Source: Candidatus Gastranaerophilales bacterium
Lineage (GTDB): Bacteria > Cyanobacteriota > Vampirovibrionia > Gastranaerophilales > Gastranaerophilaceae
DNA: 64,000 nt
Reading direction: 5' to 3'
Assembly: GCA_944325895.1 (NCBI GenBank)
Contig: CALVCA010000006.1
Span: forward strand, 45,316-109,315
Below the pieces are notes generated by a model. That model had not been told where the DNA came from. It made no database searches and saw only the letters and a list, made by a program, of their open reading frames with translations. The translations under genes and the position numbers were made by a program. Shown here piece after piece: positions 46,329-53,933 of the stretch; positions within the stretch are counted from its first letter, which is position 1, and every line of letters begins with the position of its first letter.

Positions 46329-47165
46329 ATGGTTACAATTCTTGACGGAAAAAAATTAAGAGATAAAATTCTTGCCGAATTAAAATTAAAGTTGGACAAG
46401 ATGGAAAAGAAGCCTACTCTTGCTGTAATTCTGATAGGTAACAATCCTGCAAGTTGGATTTATGTAGAAAACAAAAAACGAACTGCAGAAAGTATCGGTA
46501 TAAATTCTATTATATTAAGATATCCGAAAGATGTTTCAGAGGAAGAAATTTTAGACAAAATACACGAACTTAATAAAGACGACAATGTAAATGCCATTCT
46601 CGTACAATTACCAACTCCGGCACATATATCAAAAGAAAATATAATAAACATTATTGATCCCCGCAAAGATGTTGACGGATTTACACCGTATAATACCGGG
46701 AAATTATTTTCAGGTGAAAAACCTTTTGCATATCCTTGCACACCAAAAGGTATAATGCTTTTACTTGATGAATATAATATTAATATTGATGGCAAACATG
46801 CCGTAATAGTAGGTCGTTCAAATATAGTCGGCAAACCGCTTATCCAATTTTTATTAAACAGAAATGCCACTGTAACAATATGCCACAGCCACACAAAAAA
46901 TCTCGCTGACATAACAAAAACTGCAGACATCGTTATTTCTGCAGTAGGGGAAAAAATTATAAATGAAAATATGTTAAAACCAAACTGTATTGTTATAGAT
47001 GTAGGTATTTCCAAAGATGCGGCAGGTAAGATACACGGAGATGTCGACTTTGAAAATGTTTCTAAAATTGCATCATACATATCTCCAGTTCCGGGCGGTG
47101 TAGGCCCGATGACAATTGCGTCATTAATGCTCAACACCGTGGAACTTTTTGAACTTAACCGCTAG
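46329..47165 (+). CDS. folD: Methylene-THF dehydrogenase / methenyl-THF cyclohydrolase
   Basis: A bifunctional folate enzyme interconverting 5,10-methylene- and 10-formyl-THF. The catalytic Tyr-Lys motif (SWIYVENKKRTAESIG), VQLPTPAHISKENIINII, DVDGFTPYNTGKL, CTPKGIMLLL, VIVGRSNIVGKPL and PVPGGVGPMTIASL are all present. 278 aa is standard. The extended -10 TGTTATACT (46311-46318) lies 10 nt before the ATG, so the 5' UTR is at most a few bases. Its stop overlaps a convergent gene by 4 nt. Confidence 0.96.
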   Translation: MVTILDGKKLRDKILAELKLKLDKMEKKPTLAVILIGNNPASWIYVENKKRTAESIGINSIILRYPKDVSEEEILDKIHELNKDDNVNAILVQLPTPAHISKENIINIIDPRKDVDGFTPYNTGKLFSGEKPFAYPCTPKGIMLLLDEYNINIDGKHAVIVGRSNIVGKPLIQFLLNRNATVTICHSHTKNLADITKTADIVISAVGEKIINENMLKPNCIVIDVGISKDAAGKIHGDVDFENVSKIASYISPVPGGVGPMTIASLMLNTVELFELNR

Positions 47166-47494
47166 CTGCCGATAAGGTTAAGCCCGCAGCTGTTTTTAAT
47201 ATTGTTGTTAACCATTGTCTTCAAACTGGAGATTTCATTGTCTAACAACTGAATTTGCGTATCCAAACTGTCTTGTTGCGTTTCAAGATATTCTTCATCT
47301 CTCTGCATTGCTTGATACTCAGGATCTTCATCCATATTGTAATCTTCATTATCAGCTTCCATAGAATTTGCATAATCTGACATATACCTTGTCAAAGCAT
47401 TTGCCTCCTGCATTATACAAGTTTGTTCATATTGCAGTTGGTTACGCTGTAATGTAAATAAACTTTTTTGTGCATCTACCGCTAAAAATGACAT
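47162..47494 (-). CDS. Short MGxxASQAR-family-like coiled-coil protein (110 aa)
   Basis: A small helical protein. N-terminal MSFLAVDAQKSLFTLQRNQLQYEQ corresponds in length and pattern to the N-terminal helix of the large family, and DTQIQLLDNEISSLKTMVNN to the C-terminal coiled coil. The variable middle is replaced by a short acidic stretch. AAGGAGAG precedes the ATG. TGTAACA and TTTACA boxes lie upstream (47578-47594), but the sigma-28-like element of the others is not clear. It could be a chaperone-like or minimal family member. Confidence 0.65.
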   Translation of the reverse strand: MSFLAVDAQKSLFTLQRNQLQYEQTCIMQEANALTRYMSDYANSMEADNEDYNMDEDPEYQAMQRDEEYLETQQDSLDTQIQLLDNEISSLKTMVNNNIKNSCGLNLIGS

Positions 47495-47606
47495 AATAGC
47501 TCTCCTTATATTTTTTATACTCTCTCTTACTTATATAAAGTATTTTGATTTCATCGGATTTCAACATTTATCTTTTTTGTAACATTTGTTTACAATTTAA
47601 AACAGT

Positions 47607-47636
47607 TAAAAAAAACGACTTTGCAAAAAGTCGTTG
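47607..47636 (-). terminator. Rho-independent terminator of the 47672 gene
   Basis: AACGACTTT/AAAGTCGTT hairpin with T8 on the minus strand. Confidence 0.85.
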
Positions 47637-47671
47637 AAAATCAATAGGAAAAAGGAAAAGGGAAAGGAAAA

Positions 47672-48751
47672 TTATCCAAAGGTTTTGAAAGAAGATTCTG
47701 TATTTTTTTCAATAACCTTTTCTACAGCGTCCATTTCTGTTGAAATGGCATCTTGTTCAGTATCAAGTTGTTTCAATCTTAATTCAAGGTTTTTATCTTG
47801 AGCCTGAATAATTTCAATTTTGGCATTTATTTCTTGTATTGCCTGATCATATTGGTATTTATCGTATTCATATTGATTCATAGCATCGTCGTATGCATCC
47901 TGATCGGTTACGGTAGAAGTTGTCAGGGAATATGTAACACCGTTACCGCCGCCTTCTTGCGGAATGGTAATAGAAATGTATCTGCCCGTAGAATCTTTTT
48001 CAATATGACAATCTTTTATACCTTTTACTTCGGTGGTTCTTGTAGACGAACCAATAGTATAACAGTTAACAGATGAAGCTATATCACCGTTTTGATTTGT
48101 TACACCGTTTTCCAAATCATCGAGTTTATAAAAATACGGTGTCCATGTACCGGTATCTGAATTTTGTACATATCTGACACGCCAGCCTGAAGCTGCAATT
48201 GTATTAGCCGCTCCGCCAATACCGATTATCTGGTTGAAATAATCAGACTCGCCGTATTTTTCATTCAACATATAAACATACTGTTCTTCTTCTTTAATCA
48301 AATCTTCAATTTGTTCTTGCGTCAAAGTTGACAGATAAGGATCTTTTTTAATAACATCTTCATTCGGCATAACTCCGAGTTCTCTTAAAGTTACGGAGCC
48401 AACCATATAATCGTTCCCGGCTTTATTAACAACGCTTGTCCCTGCAGCAACCGGTGAAAAATCATCTTCATATGATGATAAATAGCTTAATGTGTATTTA
48501 CCGTCACTTTGAGCAATAAGTGCCGTAACCGTATTTGTCAAAGCTCCGTCATTAAACGTATAAACAGTTTTTGTATAACTGTCAACAGAAGGAGGTGCAG
48601 GTACAGACATACCTAGCAAACTGTTATAATAGTTTGCGGACTGGTTAGCCAATGTTGTACGCTGCTGGTTAATTTGCTGACCCTCGTATTCAACATTGGT
48701 TTTTCTGGCCGTCAGACCTAAAAATCTTGCTTGTGACGCTGCCATTCCCAT
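47672..48751 (-). CDS. MGxxASQAR-family protein (flagellin-like architecture), 359 aa
   Basis: N-terminal MGMAASQARFLGLTARKTNV and a helical region to about residue 55, a variable beta-rich middle, and a C-terminal coiled coil (EINAKIEIIQAQDKNLELRL ... VIEKNTESSFKTFG). The start at 48751 matches the family start; the frame runs 14 codons further upstream. GAAAGGAAG lies before it. A sigma-28-like element and a TGTTACA palindrome lie upstream (48798-48858). No signal peptide, so export, if any, would need a dedicated system. Confidence 0.75.
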   Translation of the reverse strand: MGMAASQARFLGLTARKTNVEYEGQQINQQRTTLANQSANYYNSLLGMSVPAPPSVDSYTKTVYTFNDGALTNTVTALIAQSDGKYTLSYLSSYEDDFSPVAAGTSVVNKAGNDYMVGSVTLRELGVMPNEDVIKKDPYLSTLTQEQIEDLIKEEEQYVYMLNEKYGESDYFNQIIGIGGAANTIAASGWRVRYVQNSDTGTWTPYFYKLDDLENGVTNQNGDIASSVNCYTIGSSTRTTEVKGIKDCHIEKDSTGRYISITIPQEGGGNGVTYSLTTSTVTDQDAYDDAMNQYEYDKYQYDQAIQEINAKIEIIQAQDKNLELRLKQLDTEQDAISTEMDAVEKVIEKNTESSFKTFG

Positions 48752-48797
48752 CTTGTTGTACCGACTTCCTTTCTGTAAATTTCTTTTACACATATCA

Positions 48798-48858
48798 TGT
48801 CGGTATTTTAGGTTTTATTCTTTAATTTTTTAACTAATCATGTTACAAAAATGTAACA
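48798..48858 (-). promoter_or_regulatory. TGTTACA inverted repeat plus sigma-28-like promoter of the 47672 gene
   Basis: On the minus strand: TGTTACA-N4-TGTAACA (48858-48841), 16 nt, TAAAGAAT (48824-48817), 11 nt, TACCGACA (48805-48798). The spacing equals that of the 34393 and 53930 genes. Confidence 0.6.
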
Positions 48859-48859
48859 A

Positions 48860-49291
48860 TTAATGTCTGAAACGTTCGTTTAAATAACTCAAAATTGCAC
48901 CGCCGATTTCCTCATTAGGGTCAAAAAGCTGCTCCTTGGAAGGGTTTATGGAATTTTGTATCAGCATTTTTACCAAAGGACCAAAAGCATCGGGTATTTG
49001 AAGTTTTCTGTATATTCCGGCTAAAAAAGTTTGAATATTTGGTGACTTTGTATTATTAAACTTTGATAAAACCGGATACAATTTATCGACATTTTTTGTA
49101 CCGTTATCAATCATTCTGTCAAGTATGTATAAAGTTTCTGTCACCTGCTTTTCGTCATTCACAGATTTTAAAGTACGCTCCATATACGGCAGGGCATATC
49201 TATCCATTTTAACAAATAAATCAACTTTCCTTTTATCTGCTATACAATAATTTCTTTGAGTATTTGGCAATTGAAAAGATACAACAGGCAT
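48860..49291 (-). CDS. Helical-repeat hypothetical protein (143 aa)
   Basis: Consecutive helix pairs (MERTLKSVNDEKQVTETLYILDR, KLYPVLSKFNNTKSPNIQTFL) look like HEAT/ARM-type repeats. No catalytic motif. It is the third gene of a minus-strand operon, 12 nt after the 49304 stop. A scaffold role is possible. Confidence 0.7.
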   Translation of the reverse strand: MPVVSFQLPNTQRNYCIADKRKVDLFVKMDRYALPYMERTLKSVNDEKQVTETLYILDRMIDNGTKNVDKLYPVLSKFNNTKSPNIQTFLAGIYRKLQIPDAFGPLVKMLIQNSINPSKEQLFDPNEEIGGAILSYLNERFRH

Positions 49292-49303
49292 TCACAGACC
49301 TCC

Positions 49304-50761
49304 TTATGAATAAACAAACGGAGCACCGTTTTTAATTTCAAACAGAATATTTTCCGCCATAATTTTTAATTCTTCTTTTGATTTACCGGCATCGACCTGA
49401 CGGTAAAACTCTAGAACAAGAGGTTGAATTGCAGCATCTTTTTTGGATTTAAAATTCCTTAATTCTGTTGATACAAGCCTTTTTTGCAAATCCAATTCAG
49501 TATCCGCATTAAGTTTTTTTACCTGAACTTCTTTAACAGCATCACCGAGAAGCTTGCCGCCATAACCCAGTGCAGTTAATCCGGTTATTCCGAAAAATAA
49601 CTGCTTAAACTGCGGATTTTTAGTATCTAAAAGCCAGTTATAGAAAAATGCCCTGTAATCATCAACATGCGAATAAAATGACGGTTTTGGCGTACCATCG
49701 CCGCCCATTGCGGCATTTACTTTTGTGGTTGAGGTTTGTATTTCTTCTGCCGCTTCTTTGATAAATCCTTCCACATCTTCTTTGTTCCAGTTTAAATTTT
49801 TCAGACTTTGTCTTATTTCTTGAGGATTAGCATCAACAACACGCAGCAAATGTTTTAATTTCAATTTGTCTTCCTGCATTGTATCTTTATTGGATTTAGC
49901 TGCAATATCTGAAATTAATGTTTTAGTATCTTTTATATACTTTTCAATGTGCATTCTGCCTTTACTTAAATTTCTCATTGAAACAAATGCCAAACCGACA
50001 ATTGAAGCCGCAGTACCCAAACCCAGCATAAAATATCCAAACATATTTTTATGCTGTTTTAACTTATCTTTATTACCGGTAAAAGTAGGTTGACCGCTGA
50101 AATCCGGTTTTGTTATATTATTATCAAGATATTTATTAAATTCTATAGCGTATTTTGCAAGCATACTTCTTACAATCTGCATTTTTCCGGAAAAAGACTG
50201 TGTTTCAACATCAATTAAATTTTCCTGCAATTTTTTTTGAATATCCGCTTCTCGTTTTTTCACCCAAACCTCTTTAAATCCGTCAAAAAAAGTTTTCCCC
50301 ATAAAAGCCATAACCGTCAAGGTTAAGACTCCTGCTCCGGCGAGAATGGTTTTTTGATTAGGGGATTGAATCATTTGATACAATGCCTGATGAGTTTCTT
50401 CATTAAGTGCCACGTTCCTGGTTGTTGCGGGAAGTTTTTTATAATCGGGAATTTTTAAATTGATTTTGGCATTGCGTTTCACAAATGCCGTAGCTAAAGC
50501 AAGTATGCCCATTACACCTACAGCAATACCGCTTATAGGAAGCAGTTTTTTATCTGTATTTTCATATTTATTTAACTGTTTAGGCATAGTTGTATCATTT
50601 GAAATTATAAGAGTATCATAAATGTCATTCAAACATTTGTTATTATAAAAACTGTTTACAATGACACCTTCTTGAGTATAAGCATTAGTTAATTGCTGCT
50701 GAGGAGTAAGATTTCTGTTACGTATTTTTGTTTCGCTGTCATTAAATTGATTTATTTTCAT
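49304..50761 (-). CDS. Multi-pass membrane protein of unknown function (485 aa)
   Basis: Four hydrophobic segments at roughly residues 78-97 (GIAVGVMGILALATAFV), 140-160, 242-265 and 385-405, with long charged helical loops between (for example KKREADIQKKLQENLIDVET and KKLNADTELDLQKRLVSTEL). The second and fourth segments, each followed by a related KKxxADxxLQxxL stretch, suggest an internal duplication. ATG 50761 is preferred (GGTGA upstream); GTG 50770 is possible. It overlaps the upstream gene. No family recognised. Confidence 0.7.
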   Translation of the reverse strand: MKINQFNDSETKIRNRNLTPQQQLTNAYTQEGVIVNSFYNNKCLNDIYDTLIISNDTTMPKQLNKYENTDKKLLPISGIAVGVMGILALATAFVKRNAKINLKIPDYKKLPATTRNVALNEETHQALYQMIQSPNQKTILAGAGVLTLTVMAFMGKTFFDGFKEVWVKKREADIQKKLQENLIDVETQSFSGKMQIVRSMLAKYAIEFNKYLDNNITKPDFSGQPTFTGNKDKLKQHKNMFGYFMLGLGTAASIVGLAFVSMRNLSKGRMHIEKYIKDTKTLISDIAAKSNKDTMQEDKLKLKHLLRVVDANPQEIRQSLKNLNWNKEDVEGFIKEAAEEIQTSTTKVNAAMGGDGTPKPSFYSHVDDYRAFFYNWLLDTKNPQFKQLFFGITGLTALGYGGKLLGDAVKEVQVKKLNADTELDLQKRLVSTELRNFKSKKDAAIQPLVLEFYRQVDAGKSKEELKIMAENILFEIKNGAPFVYS

Positions 50762-51416
50762 CTTTTTCACCGTCTTTTAATTTTTTGTAAAGTTTATGTA
50801 TAAAAGTTTTCAATTCAAAAGTTCTTTTGGTTTCTTCGACTTTTTTATCATCATCGTCCGTGTTTTCAAAAATTTTGAAAATAGATTTTACTTTCTTTCT
50901 AATATCGTTGAATTTTTCGGCAACTTTCTTTTGTACAGCGGCTTTCAACTCACCGAACACGGCAGTTAATTTATCAGAAATATCAGCAAGTTTTTGCGAA
51001 ACAGTTTGTACGAAATTCACAACTGTATTCGGGAAATTTGCCAAAATTTTCAAACCGTTTGCTACAATATTATTCATAACAAAAGCCAAAGGTTTTGCAA
51101 CAGGCATTGAATTTTGCAACATTTGAGCGAATTGAGAAGCTTTTAAAGCTGCATTTGCCATAGTATTTTGAAATTTCAGAAGTGATTGCACATGAGCTTG
51201 AAAATCCGCTTCTTTAGCTTGTTGAGCAGCTCTTTGAGCTTTTAAAAAAGCACCGATTGCGGCACACTCATTCCAGCTCATTTCACCGGGTTTTGCGGAA
51301 AAATCAGCTTTTTTTGCCCCGCCGCCTGACATGCCGTTACATATAGGGCATGCCCCCAAAGGCAGACCGTGCGGACAAGTTCCGACTCTTGTCTTCTGTA
51401 TTGTCGATAAATTCAT
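50742..51416 (-). CDS. Protein with N-terminal Cys/His motif CPHGLPLGACPIC (224 aa)
   Basis: Starts MNLSTIQKTRVGTCPHGLPLGACPICNG, a compact zinc-ribbon-like motif with three Cys and a His. A Gly-rich linker and a long Ala-rich amphipathic helical region follow (QSLLKFQNTMANAALKASQF, TVSQKLADISDKLTAVFGEL), then a charged tail. No signal peptide. First gene of the 51416-48860 operon. The start at 51416 has GAGGA 7 nt upstream, inside a hairpin. Function unknown; it may bind the membrane proteins encoded downstream. Confidence 0.7.
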   Translation of the reverse strand: MNLSTIQKTRVGTCPHGLPLGACPICNGMSGGGAKKADFSAKPGEMSWNECAAIGAFLKAQRAAQQAKEADFQAHVQSLLKFQNTMANAALKASQFAQMLQNSMPVAKPLAFVMNNIVANGLKILANFPNTVVNFVQTVSQKLADISDKLTAVFGELKAAVQKKVAEKFNDIRKKVKSIFKIFENTDDDDKKVEETKRTFELKTFIHKLYKKLKDGEKDENKSI

Positions 51417-51417
51417 T

Positions 51418-51440
51418 AAAAAATCCTCTTTTTTAGAGGA
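51418..51440 (-). promoter_or_regulatory. Hairpin enclosing the ribosome site of the 51416 gene
   Basis: On the minus strand TCCTCT-AAAA-AGAGGA-TTTTTT ends just before the ATG. The right arm is the Shine-Dalgarno (GAGGA), and the T run makes it terminator-like. It could act in translational or transcriptional control. Confidence 0.4.
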
Positions 51441-51580
51441 CACTTAAAAAAATAACTTCCAAAAGCACGTGGGTTATTTCTTTGAGTGTTCCGGCTATTA
51501 CGGCTGCGGCTACAGCTGAAGATATTCACTTCATTTCCTCTTTTAAAAAAATTTTAAAATAATCAAAAATACATGTCAAA

Positions 51581-52567
51581 CTATTGTTTTAAATTGTTAC
51601 GATAACCCGTACCCGCCCGAAATCCCGATAGAAAATACATCACCGGCAGCATTGGTTCAATCCATTTAACTCCTGACAATACACCTGCCGTTGCAATATC
51701 ATCACTGTGTAATGCAATATCCAAAGGTTCAGGCTTGCGTTCAAACCTTTTTTGTTTTTTTTGATTAAAAAGAGGATTAATTATTTTTTGGCTCAAAAAA
51801 TTTGCTATATAGCTGCCGCCAACAATCCCGGTAGCAGTAATGCCCGTCAAAATAACAAACAGCTTATTGGCAGGGGTTAAAGGTTTTAATATTTTCTTTC
51901 TAGCAAGATTTTCCGCACCGAACAAAGCTGCACCAGCTCCTACGTTACACAAAAATATATTGGCAAAATACTGATAAAAACCTTCTTTAACCTTATTAGC
52001 AGCATTTTCTGATGAAAATGTTCCGGTTGCCGTATCAGCTAAAATCCCGCCGGCTATTCCGCTTGCAACAGGGACTAAACCTAAAACTGAAAGTCTTTTT
52101 ATTTCCGAAAAAATCTCTGCTGATGTTAAATTTTTATTTTCTGAAAATAATGTCTTAAATAAAACGGTTCTGTCTGAATCGTTTTTCAACTTTTCAAACA
52201 AAACCGGAATTTCTTCTAAGGATAGATGGTTAGCCTTAGATTTATTAAGTATAGACAGTAAAGAATTATCTTTAATATTTTTTTTATTAATATATTTATC
52301 TACCGCATCAGTTTGTTTTTTTATAATTTCTTTTAAGGGAAATAAATCAATTAATTTCATTTTTTTTATACTAAATAATGTTGCGGCGACTATTGATGTT
52401 GCAATTATCATATTTTTTAATAATTTATGTTTCTCATTGCCGTGTTTTTTTGCATCAGCCAAAGCTAATAAGCCGGCAGATGCGACAAGTACTTTTGGCA
52501 TTTGTTTATTCAGCTTATTAATCAACAACGGCTGATCTATATACTTTGCTAATGTTTGTATTTTCAT
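51581..52567 (-). CDS. Multi-pass membrane protein, probable DtxR/MntR-family target (328 aa)
   Basis: Several hydrophobic stretches: VLVASAGLLALADA (about 26-40), MIIATSIVAATLFSI (about 53-67), LVPVASGIAGGILADTATG (about 178-196), IFLCNVGAGAALFGAE and LFVILTGITATGIVGGSYI. No known transporter signature. Its promoter carries a GTTAGACATGTCTAAC palindrome and the regulator gene lies immediately upstream, so it may respond to manganese or iron. The ATG at 52567 lacks a strong Shine-Dalgarno (AAGGGC). Confidence 0.68.
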   Translation of the reverse strand: MKIQTLAKYIDQPLLINKLNKQMPKVLVASAGLLALADAKKHGNEKHKLLKNMIIATSIVAATLFSIKKMKLIDLFPLKEIIKKQTDAVDKYINKKNIKDNSLLSILNKSKANHLSLEEIPVLFEKLKNDSDRTVLFKTLFSENKNLTSAEIFSEIKRLSVLGLVPVASGIAGGILADTATGTFSSENAANKVKEGFYQYFANIFLCNVGAGAALFGAENLARKKILKPLTPANKLFVILTGITATGIVGGSYIANFLSQKIINPLFNQKKQKRFERKPEPLDIALHSDDIATAGVLSGVKWIEPMLPVMYFLSGFRAGTGYRNNLKQ

Positions 52568-52586
52568 TGAAGCCCTTAATTAATTT

Positions 52587-52628
52587 GTTAGACATGTCTA
52601 ACTTTATCAGAAAAAAATATAATGTCAA
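52587..52628 (-). promoter_or_regulatory. Promoter and palindromic operator of the 51581 gene
   Basis: On the minus strand TTGACA (52628-52623), 16 nt, TAAAGT (52606-52601), overlapping the perfect 16-bp palindrome GTTAGACATGTCTAAC (52602-52587). Palindromes of this type are typical DtxR/MntR-family sites. Confidence 0.65.
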
Positions 52629-52996
52629 TATATGTTATCAGAAATAAATTTTTCAATTTTAGCCAAATTTTTATCCGAAATCAGATGTTCAACAGCACAA
52701 GCAATTTCAGCGGAATTATCAAGCTTCAATACTTCATTGAAGAATTTATTAAGCACGATATGTTTTTTATAAATTCTTTTAGATAACTTTAAGCCTTCAT
52801 CAGTAAGAGTAATAGAAGCATAAGGTTCATAGTTAATAAGTTTTTTGTCAGCCAAATTAATAAGAGCAGACGTAACAGAAGCTTTGCGAACATTCAAAGC
52901 GTTTGACAATGCCGTTACTTTTGCAAAGCCGTTTTTTAAAACTTGGATATAAATTTGTTCCAAATAATCTTCCAAACTGCTGGACAATTTTTGCAT
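52625..52996 (-). CDS. DtxR/MntR-family metal-dependent regulator (123 aa)
   Basis: MQKLSSSLEDYLEQIYIQVL and a winged helix (KVTALSNALNVRKASVTSAL) followed by a dimerisation part with the HIVLNKFF and CAVEHLIS metal-site segments typical of MntR. At 123 aa it lacks the C-terminal SH3-like domain of DtxR, as MntR does. TATAAT ends 6 nt before the ATG and no Shine-Dalgarno exists, so the mRNA is probably leaderless. It lies upstream of its likely target 51581. Metal (Mn or Fe) unknown. Confidence 0.85.
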   Translation of the reverse strand: MQKLSSSLEDYLEQIYIQVLKNGFAKVTALSNALNVRKASVTSALINLADKKLINYEPYASITLTDEGLKLSKRIYKKHIVLNKFFNEVLKLDNSAEIACAVEHLISDKNLAKIEKFISDNIY

Positions 52997-53114
52997 AAAT
53001 AAATTATAATATAAAATTGATATGCTAACAAATTTTAAAACATTAACGTAAAGTTTTCTAAAAAAACAAACAGAAAATATTTGATTTAAAGCGTGAAAGG
53101 AGTACAATAAATTT

Positions 53115-53933
53115 ATGAAAGAGGAACATTTATATTGTGATATCCCGCCGACAAAGCTGAGGAACAAAAACGAAAAGTTTAAGACTGCAAAGACTAACAA
53201 GTTTTGGCTTACAATTGCCAGCTTATTTTTCTTTAACATGCTGCAAAACAGATTTTATGCCTTCAGATACAAAAATGCCGAAAGTTTTTTTGAACGTGAT
53301 GAAAAATATCCTACAATAGTATTTGCACCGCATTGTAACTGGTGGGACGGAATAGTTTTGTATAACATTTCACACAGAATTTTTCACAAAGAAATTCGTT
53401 TGATGGTGGAAGAATTAAACAGATTTCCTTTACTAAGACGCGGCGGAGCATATTCAGTATGCAAAAAATCCCCTCAAACAGCAATGAAAGCATTAAAATA
53501 TTCCGTTGATTTATTAAAAGATTTAAGAAATGTACTATTTATATTCCCGCAAGGAATAATAAGACCGCCGCATTTCAGACCTATCGAATTTCAAACCGGA
53601 TTGGCATATATTGCACAAAATGCCGTTAAAAAATACGGAAAAGTTAATCTTATTCCGATATCTGTTGAATATTGTTTCTTAAGAGATAACAGACCCGAGG
53701 TTTTGGTTGAATTCGGAAAAAGAATAGAACTTGATAATGCAAATGTAGACAGAAAAGAATATACTCATTTCCTTGAAAAATCCATGCTTGAAGTATGTGA
53801 TAATCAAATGTCTGAAATTTCAAAGGGTGATTTAAGCGATTATAAAATACTTTTTAAACAGCATTTAAAATGGTACAGACGCATAGAACAACGTTTAAAA
53901 AGCATTGATTTGCCCGATGTTTCAGGAGTCTAA
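53115..53933 (+). CDS. PlsC-type lysophospholipid/glycerolipid acyltransferase
   Basis: A 1-acyl-glycerol-3-phosphate acyltransferase-family protein of membrane lipid synthesis. The catalytic HX4D motif is HCNWWDG (about residue 75), and FPQGIIRPP is the substrate-binding FPEG-type motif. PISVEYCF follows. One hydrophobic segment (FWLTIASLFFFNML) near residue 35 anchors it to the membrane. AAAGGAG precedes the ATG. It overlaps the next, convergent gene by 4 nt. The acyl acceptor is not certain. Confidence 0.85.
   Translation: MKEEHLYCDIPPTKLRNKNEKFKTAKTNKFWLTIASLFFFNMLQNRFYAFRYKNAESFFERDEKYPTIVFAPHCNWWDGIVLYNISHRIFHKEIRLMVEELNRFPLLRRGGAYSVCKKSPQTAMKALKYSVDLLKDLRNVLFIFPQGIIRPPHFRPIEFQTGLAYIAQNAVKKYGKVNLIPISVEYCFLRDNRPEVLVEFGKRIELDNANVDRKEYTHFLEKSMLEVCDNQMSEISKGDLSDYKILFKQHLKWYRRIEQRLKSIDLPDVSGV

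Noticed and set aside
51433..51534. Minus-strand frame reading M-K-TGA then a hydrophobic SSAVAAAVIAGTLKEIT peptide, suggesting TGA recoding
   Set aside because: All other genes here use TGA only as stop, for example secA, pilins and uORFs. A single 30-codon frame with an internal stop is not evidence of recoding.
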